Shown here: positions 18,823 to 27,480 of the stretch, piece after piece
Position numbering within the stretch: position 1 is the stretch's first letter
Layout of the letters: each line of letters begins with the position of its first letter
NCBI GenBank assembly: GCA_937773555.1
Contig: CALJVT010000007.1
Span: 186,001-250,000, forward strand
Length of the DNA stretch: 64,000 nucleotides
Reading direction: 5' to 3'
Source: an uncultured Pseudomonadales bacterium
GTDB lineage: Bacteria > Pseudomonadota > Gammaproteobacteria > Pseudomonadales > Balneatricaceae
Made by a program: the position numbers and the translations under genes
The notes under the pieces: generated by a model
The model's input: only the letters and a program-made list of their open reading frames with translations
Told to the model about the DNA's origin: nothing
Databases searched by the model: none

Positions 18823-19899
18823 TTACAACTGGTATTTCTTAATTTTTTCGATCAATGTCGTACGCCTGACACACAATAAATCTGCAGCTTTACTGACATT
18901 ACCTAAGGTTGCATCAAGTGCTTTTTGGATAAGCTGAGTTTCTACCGCAATGAGTTGCTGCTTAAGGTCACACCCTTGGCTGATGTCGATGCCTGATACC
19001 AACCCATCGGCTAATTGCTGGGTATTAGTAAGCTGTTTATCAACCACTAGGGGCGCAAACAAACTGGGTGGGGTTTCCGCTTGAGGAAGTAACACTAATT
19101 CAGCTTGAGCCTCCTCTGCCATCATTTCTGAAAGCAATCTGGGCGTACTCGGTTTAAGGTGTTGCACGGTGATTTTTTTGCCTGGGTACAAAATACTCAT
19201 GCGTTCAACTAAATTGCGCAGCTCTCGACAATTGCCTTTCCATTCACGCTGCAGAAGTTCATGTGCTGCATCCATTGATAGCGTGACCGGTGAATCATGA
19301 TCAAAACTTAGGCCTTTGGCAAAGAAATCCCATAGCAATAAAATATCCTCACCACGATCTCGCAATGGTGGCACCTGAATAGGAAACACATTAAGCCGGT
19401 AGTAAAGGTCTTCACGAAAGCCACCTGAAACCACTTTGTCAGATAAATTTTGATGGGTAGCTGCAACAATGCGAACATTAATCGCACGTGGTTTTTCACT
19501 ACCTACCCTATCAATCACTTGCTCTTGAAGTACACGGAGCAACTTCACCTGCATGTTTAACGGCATTTCGCCAATTTCATCCAGCAGTAAGGTGCCCTTG
19601 TCAGCAAGTTCAAAGCGGCCTCTTTTAGTACTAGAGGCGCCAGAGAATGCACCTTTCTCATGGCCAAACAATTCACTTTCAAGCAGTTCTGCAGGAATCG
19701 CACCACAGTTTACAGGCACGTATGAGTATTCACAACGGTCAGACTGTTGGTGTAAAGCCTTAGCAACAAGCTCTTTACCTGTGCCAGATTCACCAAGAAT
19801 AAGCACAGAGGCGTTAGACTTGGCAACCTGCTGAATCAGTCGCTTAACCTGCTGCATAGGCACTGAGTTGCCTAACAATAAAGCATCGATATTTAGCAT
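18823..19899 (-). CDS. fleQ: FleQ/FlrA-like flagellar master activator lacking the N-terminal domain
   Basis: 358 residues from ATG 19899; a TTG at 19929 adds only ten codons. The protein begins directly at the AAA+ domain: Walker A GESGTGK (36-42), sigma-54 loop GAFSGA (83-88, canonical GAFTGA), FREDLYYRLNVFPI and the GNCRELRNLVERM sensor region. The C-terminal helix-turn-helix (LIQKALDATLGNVSKAADLL, then RRTTLIEKIKKY) closely matches FleQ. Pseudomonas FleQ is about 490 residues with an N-terminal receiver-like domain that is absent here. The linker position where FleQ has its LFRS c-di-GMP motif reads NIDA. The position between fliS and fleR agrees with FleQ. Confidence 0.82.
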   Translation of the reverse strand: MLNIDALLLGNSVPMQQVKRLIQQVAKSNASVLILGESGTGKELVAKALHQQSDRCEYSYVPVNCGAIPAELLESELFGHEKGAFSGASSTKRGRFELADKGTLLLDEIGEMPLNMQVKLLRVLQEQVIDRVGSEKPRAINVRIVAATHQNLSDKVVSGGFREDLYYRLNVFPIQVPPLRDRGEDILLLWDFFAKGLSFDHDSPVTLSMDAAHELLQREWKGNCRELRNLVERMSILYPGKKITVQHLKPSTPRLLSEMMAEEAQAELVLLPQAETPPSLFAPLVVDKQLTNTQQLADGLVSGIDISQGCDLKQQLIAVETQLIQKALDATLGNVSKAADLLCVRRTTLIEKIKKYQL

Positions 19900-20023
19900 A
19901 AATACGCTTCTTATGGCTGGGATTGTCAAAATACCGACGTATCAGATCAAATGCAAGTGAAATTCTGAATTACTTTCAACTACTTATAGTTAGTGCCTAA
20001 TTACCCGCTATGCTAAGTAAATG

Positions 20024-20431
20024 TTAATTAACACCTCGGATATAGTGCTTATCTAGAGGAATTTGTCCCCAAGACTCTCGAATATCCCTTAACATAGCTT
20101 GAATATTTCGGATGGTTTCAGTGTCATTTTTTAACCCCGCAACAAACAGCTCTTGAGCCATATACAGATACAAGGAATCTAAGTTGTTAGCCAACTCACT
20201 ACCGGCTTCTATATCCAAGCAATCCCGCATGCCGTTGATAATAGAAATAGCACGGCTGCTTTGTTTGCTACGCAGTGAAATGTTATTTTGCTGAATAGCG
20301 CCGATCGTAATGCTCATAGCTTCAATGGCCCCGTCAAATAACATCAATATCAGTTGATGAGGTGACGCATACATTGATTGGGTATCATTCTTAATACGTC
20401 CGTATTGGGCCAAAGCTGTCTTAGCGTTCAT
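20024..20431 (-). CDS. fliS: Flagellar export chaperone FliS
   Basis: 135 residues with the FliS four-helix pattern. The start has YGRIKNDTQSMYASPHQLILMLFDGAI, and the middle LNNISLRSKQSSRAISIINGMRDCLD region is typical, cited by its key pieces SPHQLILMLFDGA and AISIINGMRDCLD. FliS binds the flagellin C-terminus to stop early polymerisation. It follows fliD by about 90 bp. No fliT follows it; fleQ is next. Confidence 0.93.
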   Translation of the reverse strand: MNAKTALAQYGRIKNDTQSMYASPHQLILMLFDGAIEAMSITIGAIQQNNISLRSKQSSRAISIINGMRDCLDIEAGSELANNLDSLYLYMAQELFVAGLKNDTETIRNIQAMLRDIRESWGQIPLDKHYIRGVN

Positions 20432-20522
20432 AGGTGCTTCTTTAGTTTGTGTTTGAGATACTTAACTTATCGACACGTAGCGCAAAAACTTAATAAGATT
20501 GCGCCCTAACCCATTAATTATA

Positions 20523-21917
20523 TTAATCATTTTTAGACGTGAATGGCAGGTTGCCCAGGCTTGATTCAAGGTAGTCTTGTGTCGCCTTCATTTCGTCCAT
20601 AATCCTACTCATGGTGCTAAATTGCTGCGTATAGCGCGTCTGGATAGCTGCCATTTTTTTATCTAGGTCACTTTGCTCTACTGACAAATATTTTGTTTCA
20701 TTGCTGTAGCTGCCCTCCCTAGCTTTAATAAGGCCGTCAAACGCTAAATAACTGGTTATCTGATGAACAATGTCACCCGCAATACCACGGTTTGCACCGT
20801 CATAACTGCTTTGGTTATTTGTGTCTGCGCTAAACATTTTAGTAATATCAGTGTAATCACTGGTCAGTGCTGCAGACAAAGCGGTGTCGTTAACTTTAAA
20901 GGTGCCATTACGCTGCAACGACACACCAATGTCAGACATACCCATTTTAGTAGCACCCGGGGTAGAGCTGTCTGATGTTAGAAAACCACGCACTTTTTCT
21001 CTAATAGCAGTCACCGAGGCATCAGACTTTAGCGCACCACCTTCCGTTGTTGGGGTGCCACTGGCAGTGAGGCCCCTAATAATGCCTTCAAACACATTGT
21101 AGGACGCTACTAAATCGTTAATAGACGCCTTGGCTGCGCTGGTGTCTCTACTGACCGACAAAACGACGTCACTAGTCGTTTCAGACATTAGGTTTAGTTT
21201 AAGGCCAGGCACCACACCGCTTATTTGGTTGCTTGCGCTTGACACCAACAACCCATTAACAGTGACTTCGGCATTTTGCGCTGTTTGTATTTTATTGCTG
21301 GGGGTTGCTAAACCAAACGCATTGTCGGCAATGGTCAGTGCATTACTAGTTCCTTGCGGGCCTTCAACGACAACACGAAATGCACCCACACTGGTTTCTA
21401 CTATGCGCGCAGACACGTTTGCAGTAAGGGCATTAATGCCGTCCACTAGGTCATTTAACGTTGTAGCACCCGCGGCAAGGGTGACCGTTTCTACACTACC
21501 GCTGCCTACTTGAATAGTCACCAATGCTGGCGATGCAGTGGCCTGATTAGATGATATATCACTATATTCAGAAGATGTAATTACGTCATTCTTTGCCAAT
21601 TGACTAACAGTTAACGTGTAGGTACCCGGCAAGGCACTGGTTGCATCGAAATTAGCCGAGACCATAGCGGGTGCAGAATTAGTTAACGATGAAAAGTTAA
21701 AATCAGCTTTATCATCTACCCTAGCAAACGATGTTTGTAAGGTTTGCAGGGCAGATTTAAGCTGCCCAATACCCGATAGTTTAGTATCTACATCTGCTGT
21801 GCGCCGGTCTATGGAGGACTGTTTACCCGCTTTTTCTGCAGCCACTAAGGCAGTCACAATTTGCTTCGTGTCAAACCCACCCCCAGCGCCCAGGGCTTGT
21901 AAATAATCCGTTTCCAT
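20523..21917 (-). CDS. fliD: Flagellar filament cap protein FliD
   Basis: 464 residues. The N-terminal domain with LGAGGGFDTKQIVTALVAAE is the FliD_N signature, and the C-terminal domain includes RGIAGDIVHQITSYL, SYSNETKYLSVEQSDLDKKM and RYTQQFSTMSRIMDEM. FliD caps the growing filament and folds incoming flagellin. It lies directly downstream of flagellin 1 on the same strand, with a GAGGAG ribosome binding site. Confidence 0.95.
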   Translation of the reverse strand: METDYLQALGAGGGFDTKQIVTALVAAEKAGKQSSIDRRTADVDTKLSGIGQLKSALQTLQTSFARVDDKADFNFSSLTNSAPAMVSANFDATSALPGTYTLTVSQLAKNDVITSSEYSDISSNQATASPALVTIQVGSGSVETVTLAAGATTLNDLVDGINALTANVSARIVETSVGAFRVVVEGPQGTSNALTIADNAFGLATPSNKIQTAQNAEVTVNGLLVSSASNQISGVVPGLKLNLMSETTSDVVLSVSRDTSAAKASINDLVASYNVFEGIIRGLTASGTPTTEGGALKSDASVTAIREKVRGFLTSDSSTPGATKMGMSDIGVSLQRNGTFKVNDTALSAALTSDYTDITKMFSADTNNQSSYDGANRGIAGDIVHQITSYLAFDGLIKAREGSYSNETKYLSVEQSDLDKKMAAIQTRYTQQFSTMSRIMDEMKATQDYLESSLGNLPFTSKND

Positions 21918-21940
21918 ATGGGTCTCCTCAATACTGCAGC

Positions 21941-21972
21941 CATTTTTGGCCGCTTTATAGAAAATGGCTTAA
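21941..21972 (-). terminator. Stem-loop between flagellin 1 and fliD
   Basis: Minus-strand arms AGCCATTTT and AAAATGGCT (9 bp) enclose a loop of about 14 nt. No U-run follows, so it may be an attenuator or mRNA-stabilising hairpin that lets some transcription continue into fliD. Confidence 0.4.
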
Positions 21973-21989
21973 CTTCACCCTACCTTTTG

Positions 21990-23144
21990 TTACTTCAAAA
22001 GCTGTAACACACCTTCGCCAGAAGCATTAGCCTGGGCTAGCATTGCAGTGCCTGCTTGCTGAAGCACTTGCGCTTTAGCAAGGTTTGCTGATTCAACCGC
22101 ATAGTCTGCATCTTTAATACGAGACAGCGCAGCAGACTGACTTTCCACCCGATTCATCAAGTTAGAGACTGTATGATCAAGCTTTTTGGAGAGTGACCCA
22201 AGGTCTGCTTGGTAAGCGTCCACCTTAGCCATGCCGATATCAAGACTGCCCAACGCAGTGTTTGCGTTGGCAACGCTTGTCAGGCTTGTTAACGTTAAAT
22301 CGGTGCCCGCGGTACTGGTAACCTCAAGGTTACTTTGCGCCACTGATTTGTTATTTACAAGACCCGTTATTGTTAGTACATCAGCGCCAGAAACAACCGT
22401 TGCCACAGCGGTTGCGTCTCCCCCAGCTCCAATCTGTGCAGACAAAAGGGCAGTTGTGTTTGCAGAAGTACCTGAGAATGCTTGAGAATAGTCTGTGCCA
22501 GCCACAGTTATTCTTAAGGTCTCACCGGCTCCAGGTGCGTTTGCTGCGGCCATGGTAATTGCAGTTTGCTCTTTGGTGCCAGTGGCAGCAGCGGTAACAG
22601 CTTGAACTCCAGTATGTTCGGTGGTGACCGCTCCGCCACCGAGGTTAGTAGACACCATGCTTTGAAAAGCTAATGCTATCTTGTCGGTAGCCTCATCACC
22701 AACATGAATATTAACAGTAGAACTCGAGTTAAGAATACTCTGTCCATTGAAGTCTGTTGTCGTCGCAATGCGCGTAATTTCGGTCGCAAGACCCTGATAT
22801 TCATTATCCATTGTAGTTAAACTTGCAGCGGTATAAGTGCCGTTAGAAGCCTGCACTGCAAGCTCCTTCATACGACCAAGAATGTTACCAATTTCTTCCA
22901 TGCCGCCTTCAGCCACTTGTATCATCGAAATACCATCATTGGCATTCCTTATGCCTTGATTAAGGCTCATCACTTTCACTTCCAACTTATTGGAAATGGC
23001 CAAGCCAGCGGCATCATCCGCAGCTGAGTTAATCCGTTGACCGGACGCCAAGCGCTCCATTGCCGTTTCCATGTCGCCACGTGACGCTTCCAAATGACGC
23101 TGAGCTGTTAAAGATGCTACGTTTGTTCCAATTACCATGCCCAT
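21990..23144 (-). CDS. fliC: Flagellin 1 (sigma-54 promoter)
   Basis: 384 residues from ATG 23144, which has AGGAG about 9 nt upstream; the in-frame extension to 23240 is leader sequence. D0/D1 N-terminal features: VIGTNVASLTAQRHLEASR, ERLASGQRINSAADDAAGLA, NDGISMIQVAEGGM. C-terminal D0: SRIKDADYAVESANLAKAQV then QQAGTAMLAQANAS and VLQLLK. The central domain is short and Ala/Thr/Gly-rich. From about residue 185 it is almost identical to flagellin 2. A sigma-54 promoter lies about 135 bp upstream. The length is typical of a short polar flagellin. Confidence 0.96.
   Translation of the reverse strand: MGMVIGTNVASLTAQRHLEASRGDMETAMERLASGQRINSAADDAAGLAISNKLEVKVMSLNQGIRNANDGISMIQVAEGGMEEIGNILGRMKELAVQASNGTYTAASLTTMDNEYQGLATEITRIATTTDFNGQSILNSSSTVNIHVGDEATDKIALAFQSMVSTNLGGGAVTTEHTGVQAVTAAATGTKEQTAITMAAANAPGAGETLRITVAGTDYSQAFSGTSANTTALLSAQIGAGGDATAVATVVSGADVLTITGLVNNKSVAQSNLEVTSTAGTDLTLTSLTSVANANTALGSLDIGMAKVDAYQADLGSLSKKLDHTVSNLMNRVESQSAALSRIKDADYAVESANLAKAQVLQQAGTAMLAQANASGEGVLQLLK
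22021..22593 (-). repeat. Perfect direct repeat shared by the two flagellin genes, copy 1
   Basis: By eye this 573-bp stretch is identical to 23829-24401 (offset 1808). It covers the 3' half of each flagellin gene; first mismatches are at 22594/24402. Further toward the gene starts similarity stays high with scattered changes. Confidence 0.85.
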
Positions 23145-23278
23145 ACTAAATACTCCTAAAAGTAATAAAATTGATCTAATTATGGCAACTAGTTGCCAAT
23201 GCAAAGGACATCTCTTAGCTACATTATGGTGGCAATTCATTGCCGCTGTGTAAGAAACTCCGTAACTAGTTTACAAAT

Positions 23279-23294
23279 AGCATAAATCGTGCCA
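23279..23294 (-). promoter_or_regulatory. Sigma-54 promoter of flagellin 1
   Basis: The minus-strand 16-mer TGGCACGATTTATGCT matches TGGCACGRNNNTTGCW at all but one position, with correct spacing. It lies about 135 bp upstream of ATG 23144 and downstream of the flaG terminator, so flagellin 1 has its own transcription unit. Confidence 0.78.
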
Positions 23295-23329
23295 ATTTTA
23301 TCTTTAGGGGAATTTAGTTAACTTGAAGT

Positions 23330-23362
23330 AAAAAAAAACAGCACCTTATAAAGATGCTGTTT
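23330..23362 (-). terminator. Rho-independent terminator after flaG
   Basis: Minus strand: AACAGCATC, a 7-nt loop TTTATAA, then GGTGCTGTT (one mismatch) running directly into about nine U residues. It ends the flagellin 2-flaG unit before the flagellin 1 promoter. Confidence 0.85.
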
Positions 23363-23390
23363 ACTAATACAACGCGACTTGATACGTAGG

Positions 23391-23732
23391 CTAGGCCTTT
23401 TGATTAAATATCACCCCAACCATTAGATCAATATTCTCCATGGCTGTTAGCACTTCTGTACTGGGCATTTGCCTAATAATGTCACCTGTATTTTTATCAG
23501 TAATGGTGACCACATCTATGCCTGTTTGTGGGTCAGTACTAAATACAATAGCTTGTTTTTGCATGGCCATAGCGCTGTTTAGTTCGGCTAATTTAGCAAT
23601 CATGTTATTGGGTGTGATAGCCATTTCACGATTAGCGTTCAGCTCTCTTAGTTCTGGTAGGCTTGGGTTCGCACTGCTATTAGCTATGCTTGGTAATGCC
23701 TGCGCATTCACAGAAAGCGTTTCAACTGCCAT
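23391..23732 (-). CDS. flaG: FlaG family protein
   Basis: 113 residues. The C-terminal half carries the FlaG domain: LAELNSAMAMQKQAIVFSTD, GIDVVTITDKNTGDIIRQMP and TEVLTAMENIDLMVGVIFNQ. The N-terminal half is a Ser/Asn/Ala-rich tail. FlaG is associated with filament length control in Pseudomonas and Vibrio. It sits between the two flagellin genes, in the normal position after fliC. Confidence 0.9.
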   Translation of the reverse strand: MAVETLSVNAQALPSIANSSANPSLPELRELNANREMAITPNNMIAKLAELNSAMAMQKQAIVFSTDPQTGIDVVTITDKNTGDIIRQMPSTEVLTAMENIDLMVGVIFNQKA

Positions 23733-23763
23733 AATAGGCTCCTATAATACAACTTAATCAATA

Positions 23764-23791
23764 GAGTCTGGCTGACGTTTCAGCCAGACTC
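23764..23791 (-). terminator. Strong stem-loop between flagellin 2 and flaG
   Basis: A perfect 12-bp stem (arm GAGTCTGGCTGA) with a 4-nt loop lies six bases after the flagellin 2 stop. The downstream sequence is only mildly U-rich, so partial termination is likely, giving high flagellin and lower flaG expression. Confidence 0.7.
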
Positions 23792-23797
23792 ATGTTA

Positions 23798-24952
23798 TCA
23801 CTTCAATAGCGATAACACGCTTTGGCCAGAAGCATTAGCCTGGGCTAGCATTGCAGTGCCTGCTTGCTGAAGCACTTGCGCTTTAGCAAGGTTTGCTGAT
23901 TCAACCGCATAGTCTGCATCTTTAATACGAGACAGCGCAGCAGACTGACTTTCCACCCGATTCATCAAGTTAGAGACTGTATGATCAAGCTTTTTGGAGA
24001 GTGACCCAAGGTCTGCTTGGTAAGCGTCCACCTTAGCCATGCCGATATCAAGACTGCCCAACGCAGTGTTTGCGTTGGCAACGCTTGTCAGGCTTGTTAA
24101 CGTTAAATCGGTGCCCGCGGTACTGGTAACCTCAAGGTTACTTTGCGCCACTGATTTGTTATTTACAAGACCCGTTATTGTTAGTACATCAGCGCCAGAA
24201 ACAACCGTTGCCACAGCGGTTGCGTCTCCCCCAGCTCCAATCTGTGCAGACAAAAGGGCAGTTGTGTTTGCAGAAGTACCTGAGAATGCTTGAGAATAGT
24301 CTGTGCCAGCCACAGTTATTCTTAAGGTCTCACCGGCTCCAGGTGCGTTTGCTGCGGCCATGGTAATTGCAGTTTGCTCTTTGGTGCCAGTGGCAGCAGC
24401 GATAACAGCTTGAACTCCAGTATGTTCGGTGGTGACCGCTCCGCCACCGAGGTTAGTAGACACCATGCTTTGAAAAGCTATTGCTATCTTGTCGGTAGCC
24501 TCATCACCAACATGAATATTAACAGTAGAACTCGAGTTAAGAATACTCTGCCCATTGAAGTCTGTTTTTTGAGCAATACGCGTAATTTCAGTCGCAAGAC
24601 CCGAATATTCATTATCCATTGTGGTTAAACTTGCGGCGGTATAAGTGCCGTTAGAAGCCTGCACTGCAAGCTCCTTCATACGACCAAGAATGTTACCGAT
24701 TTCTTCCATGCCGCCTTCAGCCACCTGTACCATCGACATACCATCATTGGCGTTCCTTATGCCTTGATTAAGGCTCATCACTTTCACTTCCAACTTATTG
24801 GCAATGGCCATGCCAGCAGCATCATCCGCAGCTGAGTTAATCCGTTGACCGGACGCCAAGCGCTCCATAGCCGTTTCCATGTCACCACGTGAGGATTCCA
24901 AATGGCGCTGAGCGGTTAAAGATGCCACGTTTGTTCCAATTACCATACCCAT
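23798..24952 (-). CDS. fliC: Flagellin 2 (sigma-28 promoter)
   Basis: 384 residues from ATG 24952, with TAGGAG about 9 nt upstream, the same leader as flagellin 1. It differs from flagellin 1 in scattered N-terminal residues (LESSRGDM, AGMAIANK, DGMSMVQ, RIAQKTD), one central residue, and the end GQSVLSLLK. The middle and C-terminal D1/D0 regions are otherwise identical. It is followed by a strong stem-loop and flaG. The promoter is of the FliA type, unlike flagellin 1. Confidence 0.96.
   Translation of the reverse strand: MGMVIGTNVASLTAQRHLESSRGDMETAMERLASGQRINSAADDAAGMAIANKLEVKVMSLNQGIRNANDGMSMVQVAEGGMEEIGNILGRMKELAVQASNGTYTAASLTTMDNEYSGLATEITRIAQKTDFNGQSILNSSSTVNIHVGDEATDKIAIAFQSMVSTNLGGGAVTTEHTGVQAVIAAATGTKEQTAITMAAANAPGAGETLRITVAGTDYSQAFSGTSANTTALLSAQIGAGGDATAVATVVSGADVLTITGLVNNKSVAQSNLEVTSTAGTDLTLTSLTSVANANTALGSLDIGMAKVDAYQADLGSLSKKLDHTVSNLMNRVESQSAALSRIKDADYAVESANLAKAQVLQQAGTAMLAQANASGQSVLSLLK
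23829..24401 (-). repeat. Perfect direct repeat shared by the two flagellin genes, copy 2
   Basis: Partner of 22021-22593 at a constant offset of 1808 bp, identical over the stretch as read. It argues for recent duplication or gene conversion. Confidence 0.85.
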
Positions 24953-25051
24953 ACTAAGTACTCCTAAAGTAAATAAACCGACCCTATTTCTTTGCACATT
25001 CGACCTAGATAAGGCTCGAATAAGGCTGGGTTAGAATAGCCTTTGGAATAA

Positions 25052-25078
25052 CTATCGGCCGGTGTAGACCAAACTTGA
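25052..25078 (-). promoter_or_regulatory. Sigma-28 (FliA) promoter of flagellin 2
   Basis: Minus strand: TCAAGTTT, 11 nt, then GCCGATAG. The consensus is TAAAGTTT-N11-GCCGATAA, so both boxes match at 7 of 8 positions with exact spacing. It lies about 100 bp upstream of ATG 24952. No sigma-54 match is visible in this upstream region. Confidence 0.78.
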
Positions 25079-25155
25079 GCATCTTTATGAATTATTTTTT
25101 ACATACTTAACGTGTTTTTACACCTAAATAATGGGGCTTTTTTAGGTTCTAATCA

Positions 25156-25839
25156 TTAAAAGGGCCATATTTTATAGGCCAACTTAGTACCCCAGCCCGC
25201 CTTGGTGGCATCTACGTAATCGCCATCACCACTGTAACTAATTTCTGCGTTAGCAATACGCTTAGATAATACGGTATTGTCTGGTTGCACATCTTCTGAG
25301 CGAATCATGCCTGAAATTTGAATGTACTCATTGCCGTCATTTAGGGTAATCATTTTTTCTCCCCGAATAATCAAATTGCCATTGCTTAACGCTCTTACAA
25401 CAGTGGCTGAAATATCACCACCTAATGTATTAGATTGTGAGGTACTGCCATTGCCTGTATTGTCTATATTGGTGGCTGCCAATGCGGAAGCCACGGCTAA
25501 ATCTCCTGGCATTAAAAGGGGCAACGCATTATTATTTGACACCCGAGACGTGACGTTACTTGCACTTTTTTGAGACATGGTTTTTTCACGTAAGATAATG
25601 GTGATAATGTCACCGACGCGATAAGCCTTTCTGTCACCAAATAACCCATCATTAATACCACCAGAAAAAATAGAACCATCGGCGACCGTTTTTGCAATAA
25701 GTGCTGGTGGCAGCACGGGTGAGAAATCACTTGTTTTAACTGGCATGGGCGCACTAGCACAAGCACTAAGCAATAAACATAGAAGTATAAACAACCCCAG
25801 TTTTGGTACCTGTTTACGCTTTAACATTAACTTGGCCAT
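25156..25839 (-). CDS. flgH: Flagellar L-ring lipoprotein FlgH
   Basis: 227 residues from ATG 25839, which has AGAGGTG upstream; the frame extends to 25941 but would then overlap flgG. A lipoprotein signal peptide ends in LLSAC, with lipidated Cys at about residue 26. Hallmarks are GSIFSGGINDGLFGDRKAYRVGD, DIITIILREKT and the C-terminal NGNLIIRGEKMITLNDGNEYIQISG, cited by GLFGDRKA and NLIIRGEK. FlgH forms the outer-membrane bushing. flgI does not follow, which is unusual. Confidence 0.94.
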   Translation of the reverse strand: MAKLMLKRKQVPKLGLFILLCLLLSACASAPMPVKTSDFSPVLPPALIAKTVADGSIFSGGINDGLFGDRKAYRVGDIITIILREKTMSQKSASNVTSRVSNNNALPLLMPGDLAVASALAATNIDNTGNGSTSQSNTLGGDISATVVRALSNGNLIIRGEKMITLNDGNEYIQISGMIRSEDVQPDNTVLSKRIANAEISYSGDGDYVDATKAGWGTKLAYKIWPF

Positions 25840-25894
25840 GTAGTTCACCTCTGTGGAATGATGTGATTTAGTAACGCGAAGGGATAACACGTCT

Positions 25895-26680
25895 TTAAAG
25901 GTTATTGTTGATAAAGCGCAACATGCCATCTGCTGCCGCAATGGCTTTAGAGTTCACTTCATAAGCGCGCTGAGTTTCAATCATGTTCACCATAGATTCC
26001 ACCACGTTTACGTTTGACGCTTCCAAAGAACCCTGAACGAGTGAACCCGCTCCATTTTGGGTGGGCGTCATCACTTGTGCAGCGCCACTAGCAGAGGTTT
26101 CTTTATAATTGTTACCGCCCATGGCCTGCAGGCCAGCTGGATTAATGAAGCTGGCTATTTGAATATTTCCCACTATTTGAGCAGCCGGCTGCCCAGCTGT
26201 TTGCACACTCACCGTACCGTCTTTACCAATGGTGATTGAACGTGAATTATTTGGAATGGTAATTGTTGGCTGCAATAAGTTGCCATTAGCAGTCACTAGC
26301 TGGCCTATATTGTTTAGCTTAAAAGAACCATCTCGGGTATAACCAATAGAGCCATCGGCACGTAACGTCTGCAAAAAACCATCACCATTAATGGCCACAT
26401 CAAGGGCGTTATCAGTTTGTATCATGTTGCCTTGGCTATGGATTTTTTCCGTAGCGACAACCCGTGTGCCCGTTCCCACAAGCAGGCCTGTAGGCGAGTT
26501 TGAGTTTTGGTCTACCTGTGCCCCAGGCTGGCTGATGGTTTGATAGAGTAGGTCTTCAAATACCGCCCGATCTCGCTTAAAACCAGTGGTATTTACGTTA
26601 GCTAGGTTGTTGGCAACAACACTCATCCGACGCTGTTGTGCATCTAAACCTGTTTTAGCAACCCATAATGAGGAATCCAT
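25895..26680 (-). CDS. flgG: Flagellar distal rod protein FlgG
   Basis: 261 residues, exactly the usual FlgG size. The start [20 protein letters not shown] with [25 protein letters not shown] is the rod signature, and [17 protein letters not shown] and the C-terminal [28 protein letters not shown] complete it, cited by [11 protein letters not shown] and [11 protein letters not shown]. It forms the distal rod. It lies between flgF and flgH. Confidence 0.96.
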   Translation of the reverse strand: MDSSLWVAKTGLDAQQRRMSVVANNLANVNTTGFKRDRAVFEDLLYQTISQPGAQVDQNSNSPTGLLVGTGTRVVATEKIHSQGNMIQTDNALDVAINGDGFLQTLRADGSIGYTRDGSFKLNNIGQLVTANGNLLQPTITIPNNSRSITIGKDGTVSVQTAGQPAAQIVGNIQIASFINPAGLQAMGGNNYKETSASGAAQVMTPTQNGAGSLVQGSLEASNVNVVESMVNMIETQRAYEVNSKAIAAADGMLRFINNNL

Positions 26681-26700
26681 AAAAATCTCCTATTTATTTA

Positions 26701-27441
26701 TTAGTTTAAGCGCATCGTAGACGCAGAGGCTTCATCTATTTCACGAGCATGTTTAATCATATTCACCGTCATTTCGTATTCTCTAGACAAGGCAATCATT
26801 CTCACCATAGAATCTACTGCATTAACGTTACTGCCTTCTAGCGCTCTAGGCGTCACTTTTACCTCAGCACTTGCCGGCAGTTCACCGCTTGGTGCTTGGT
26901 ATAAACCGTCTTCACGAATGATCAGGTTTTGGCCTTTTGTATCCACTAGTTTAATACGCCCCACTGCCACTTCTTGGCTAGTGCCTGAAGGAACCATAGT
27001 GACCGTGCCATTGCTGGTGATCGATATATGGCTTCCTTGAGGCACAGTAATTGGGCCATTATCGCCTAACACTAAACTCCCACTGCCGGTCACTAATGCA
27101 CCATCCGCAGAAACAGACAAGTCACCCCGCCGAGTGTAAAGATCCTGACCTTCAGGCCCTTGCACAGCGATGGCCCCTAAATCGTTAACGTAAATGTCTA
27201 AATCCCGGCCGCTCACCATCATGGTTCCAGGGCTCATATCCACTGCGTTGCTCCTTGTTAACTCAGCCACTGCCCGCGAGTTATGCATGCCAGGAACATA
27301 AATATCCAGGGATCTGGCTTCCTCGTTATAGGACTTCTTAAAACCAGGCGTTACCACGTTAGCTATTTCGTGAGCATTGTTGGTTTGCCTGGCCTGGGTG
27401 TTTTTCATACTGTTAAGCAAGGTGAATATTAACTTATCCAT
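26701..27441 (-). CDS. flgF: Flagellar proximal rod protein FlgF
   Basis: 246 residues from ATG 27441. The frame extends to 27525, but a sigma-54 promoter lies inside that extension. The N-terminus LLNSMKNTQARQTNNAHEIA with NVVTPGFKK is the rod motif; C-terminal LEGSNVNAVDSMVRMIALSREYEM fits FlgF, cited by GSNVNAVDSMV. It heads a flgF-flgG-flgH unit; flgB-flgE are not upstream, where a divergent aldehyde dehydrogenase gene begins instead. Confidence 0.93.
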   Translation of the reverse strand: MDKLIFTLLNSMKNTQARQTNNAHEIANVVTPGFKKSYNEEARSLDIYVPGMHNSRAVAELTRSNAVDMSPGTMMVSGRDLDIYVNDLGAIAVQGPEGQDLYTRRGDLSVSADGALVTGSGSLVLGDNGPITVPQGSHISITSNGTVTMVPSGTSQEVAVGRIKLVDTKGQNLIIREDGLYQAPSGELPASAEVKVTPRALEGSNVNAVDSMVRMIALSREYEMTVNMIKHAREIDEASASTMRLN

Positions 27442-27480
27442 ATTTTCATCTCTGGCATTGTTGCTTTCTACCACCACATA

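Noticed and set aside
23145-23240. Longer N-terminus for flagellin 1 (and likewise 24953-24997 for flagellin 2)
   Set aside because: Both genes share an AGGAG leader before the MGMVIGTNVA start; the extensions differ from each other and are leader RNA.
25840-25941. Longer N-terminus for FlgH overlapping flgG
   Set aside because: The lipoprotein signal and the best ribosome binding site both point to ATG 25839.
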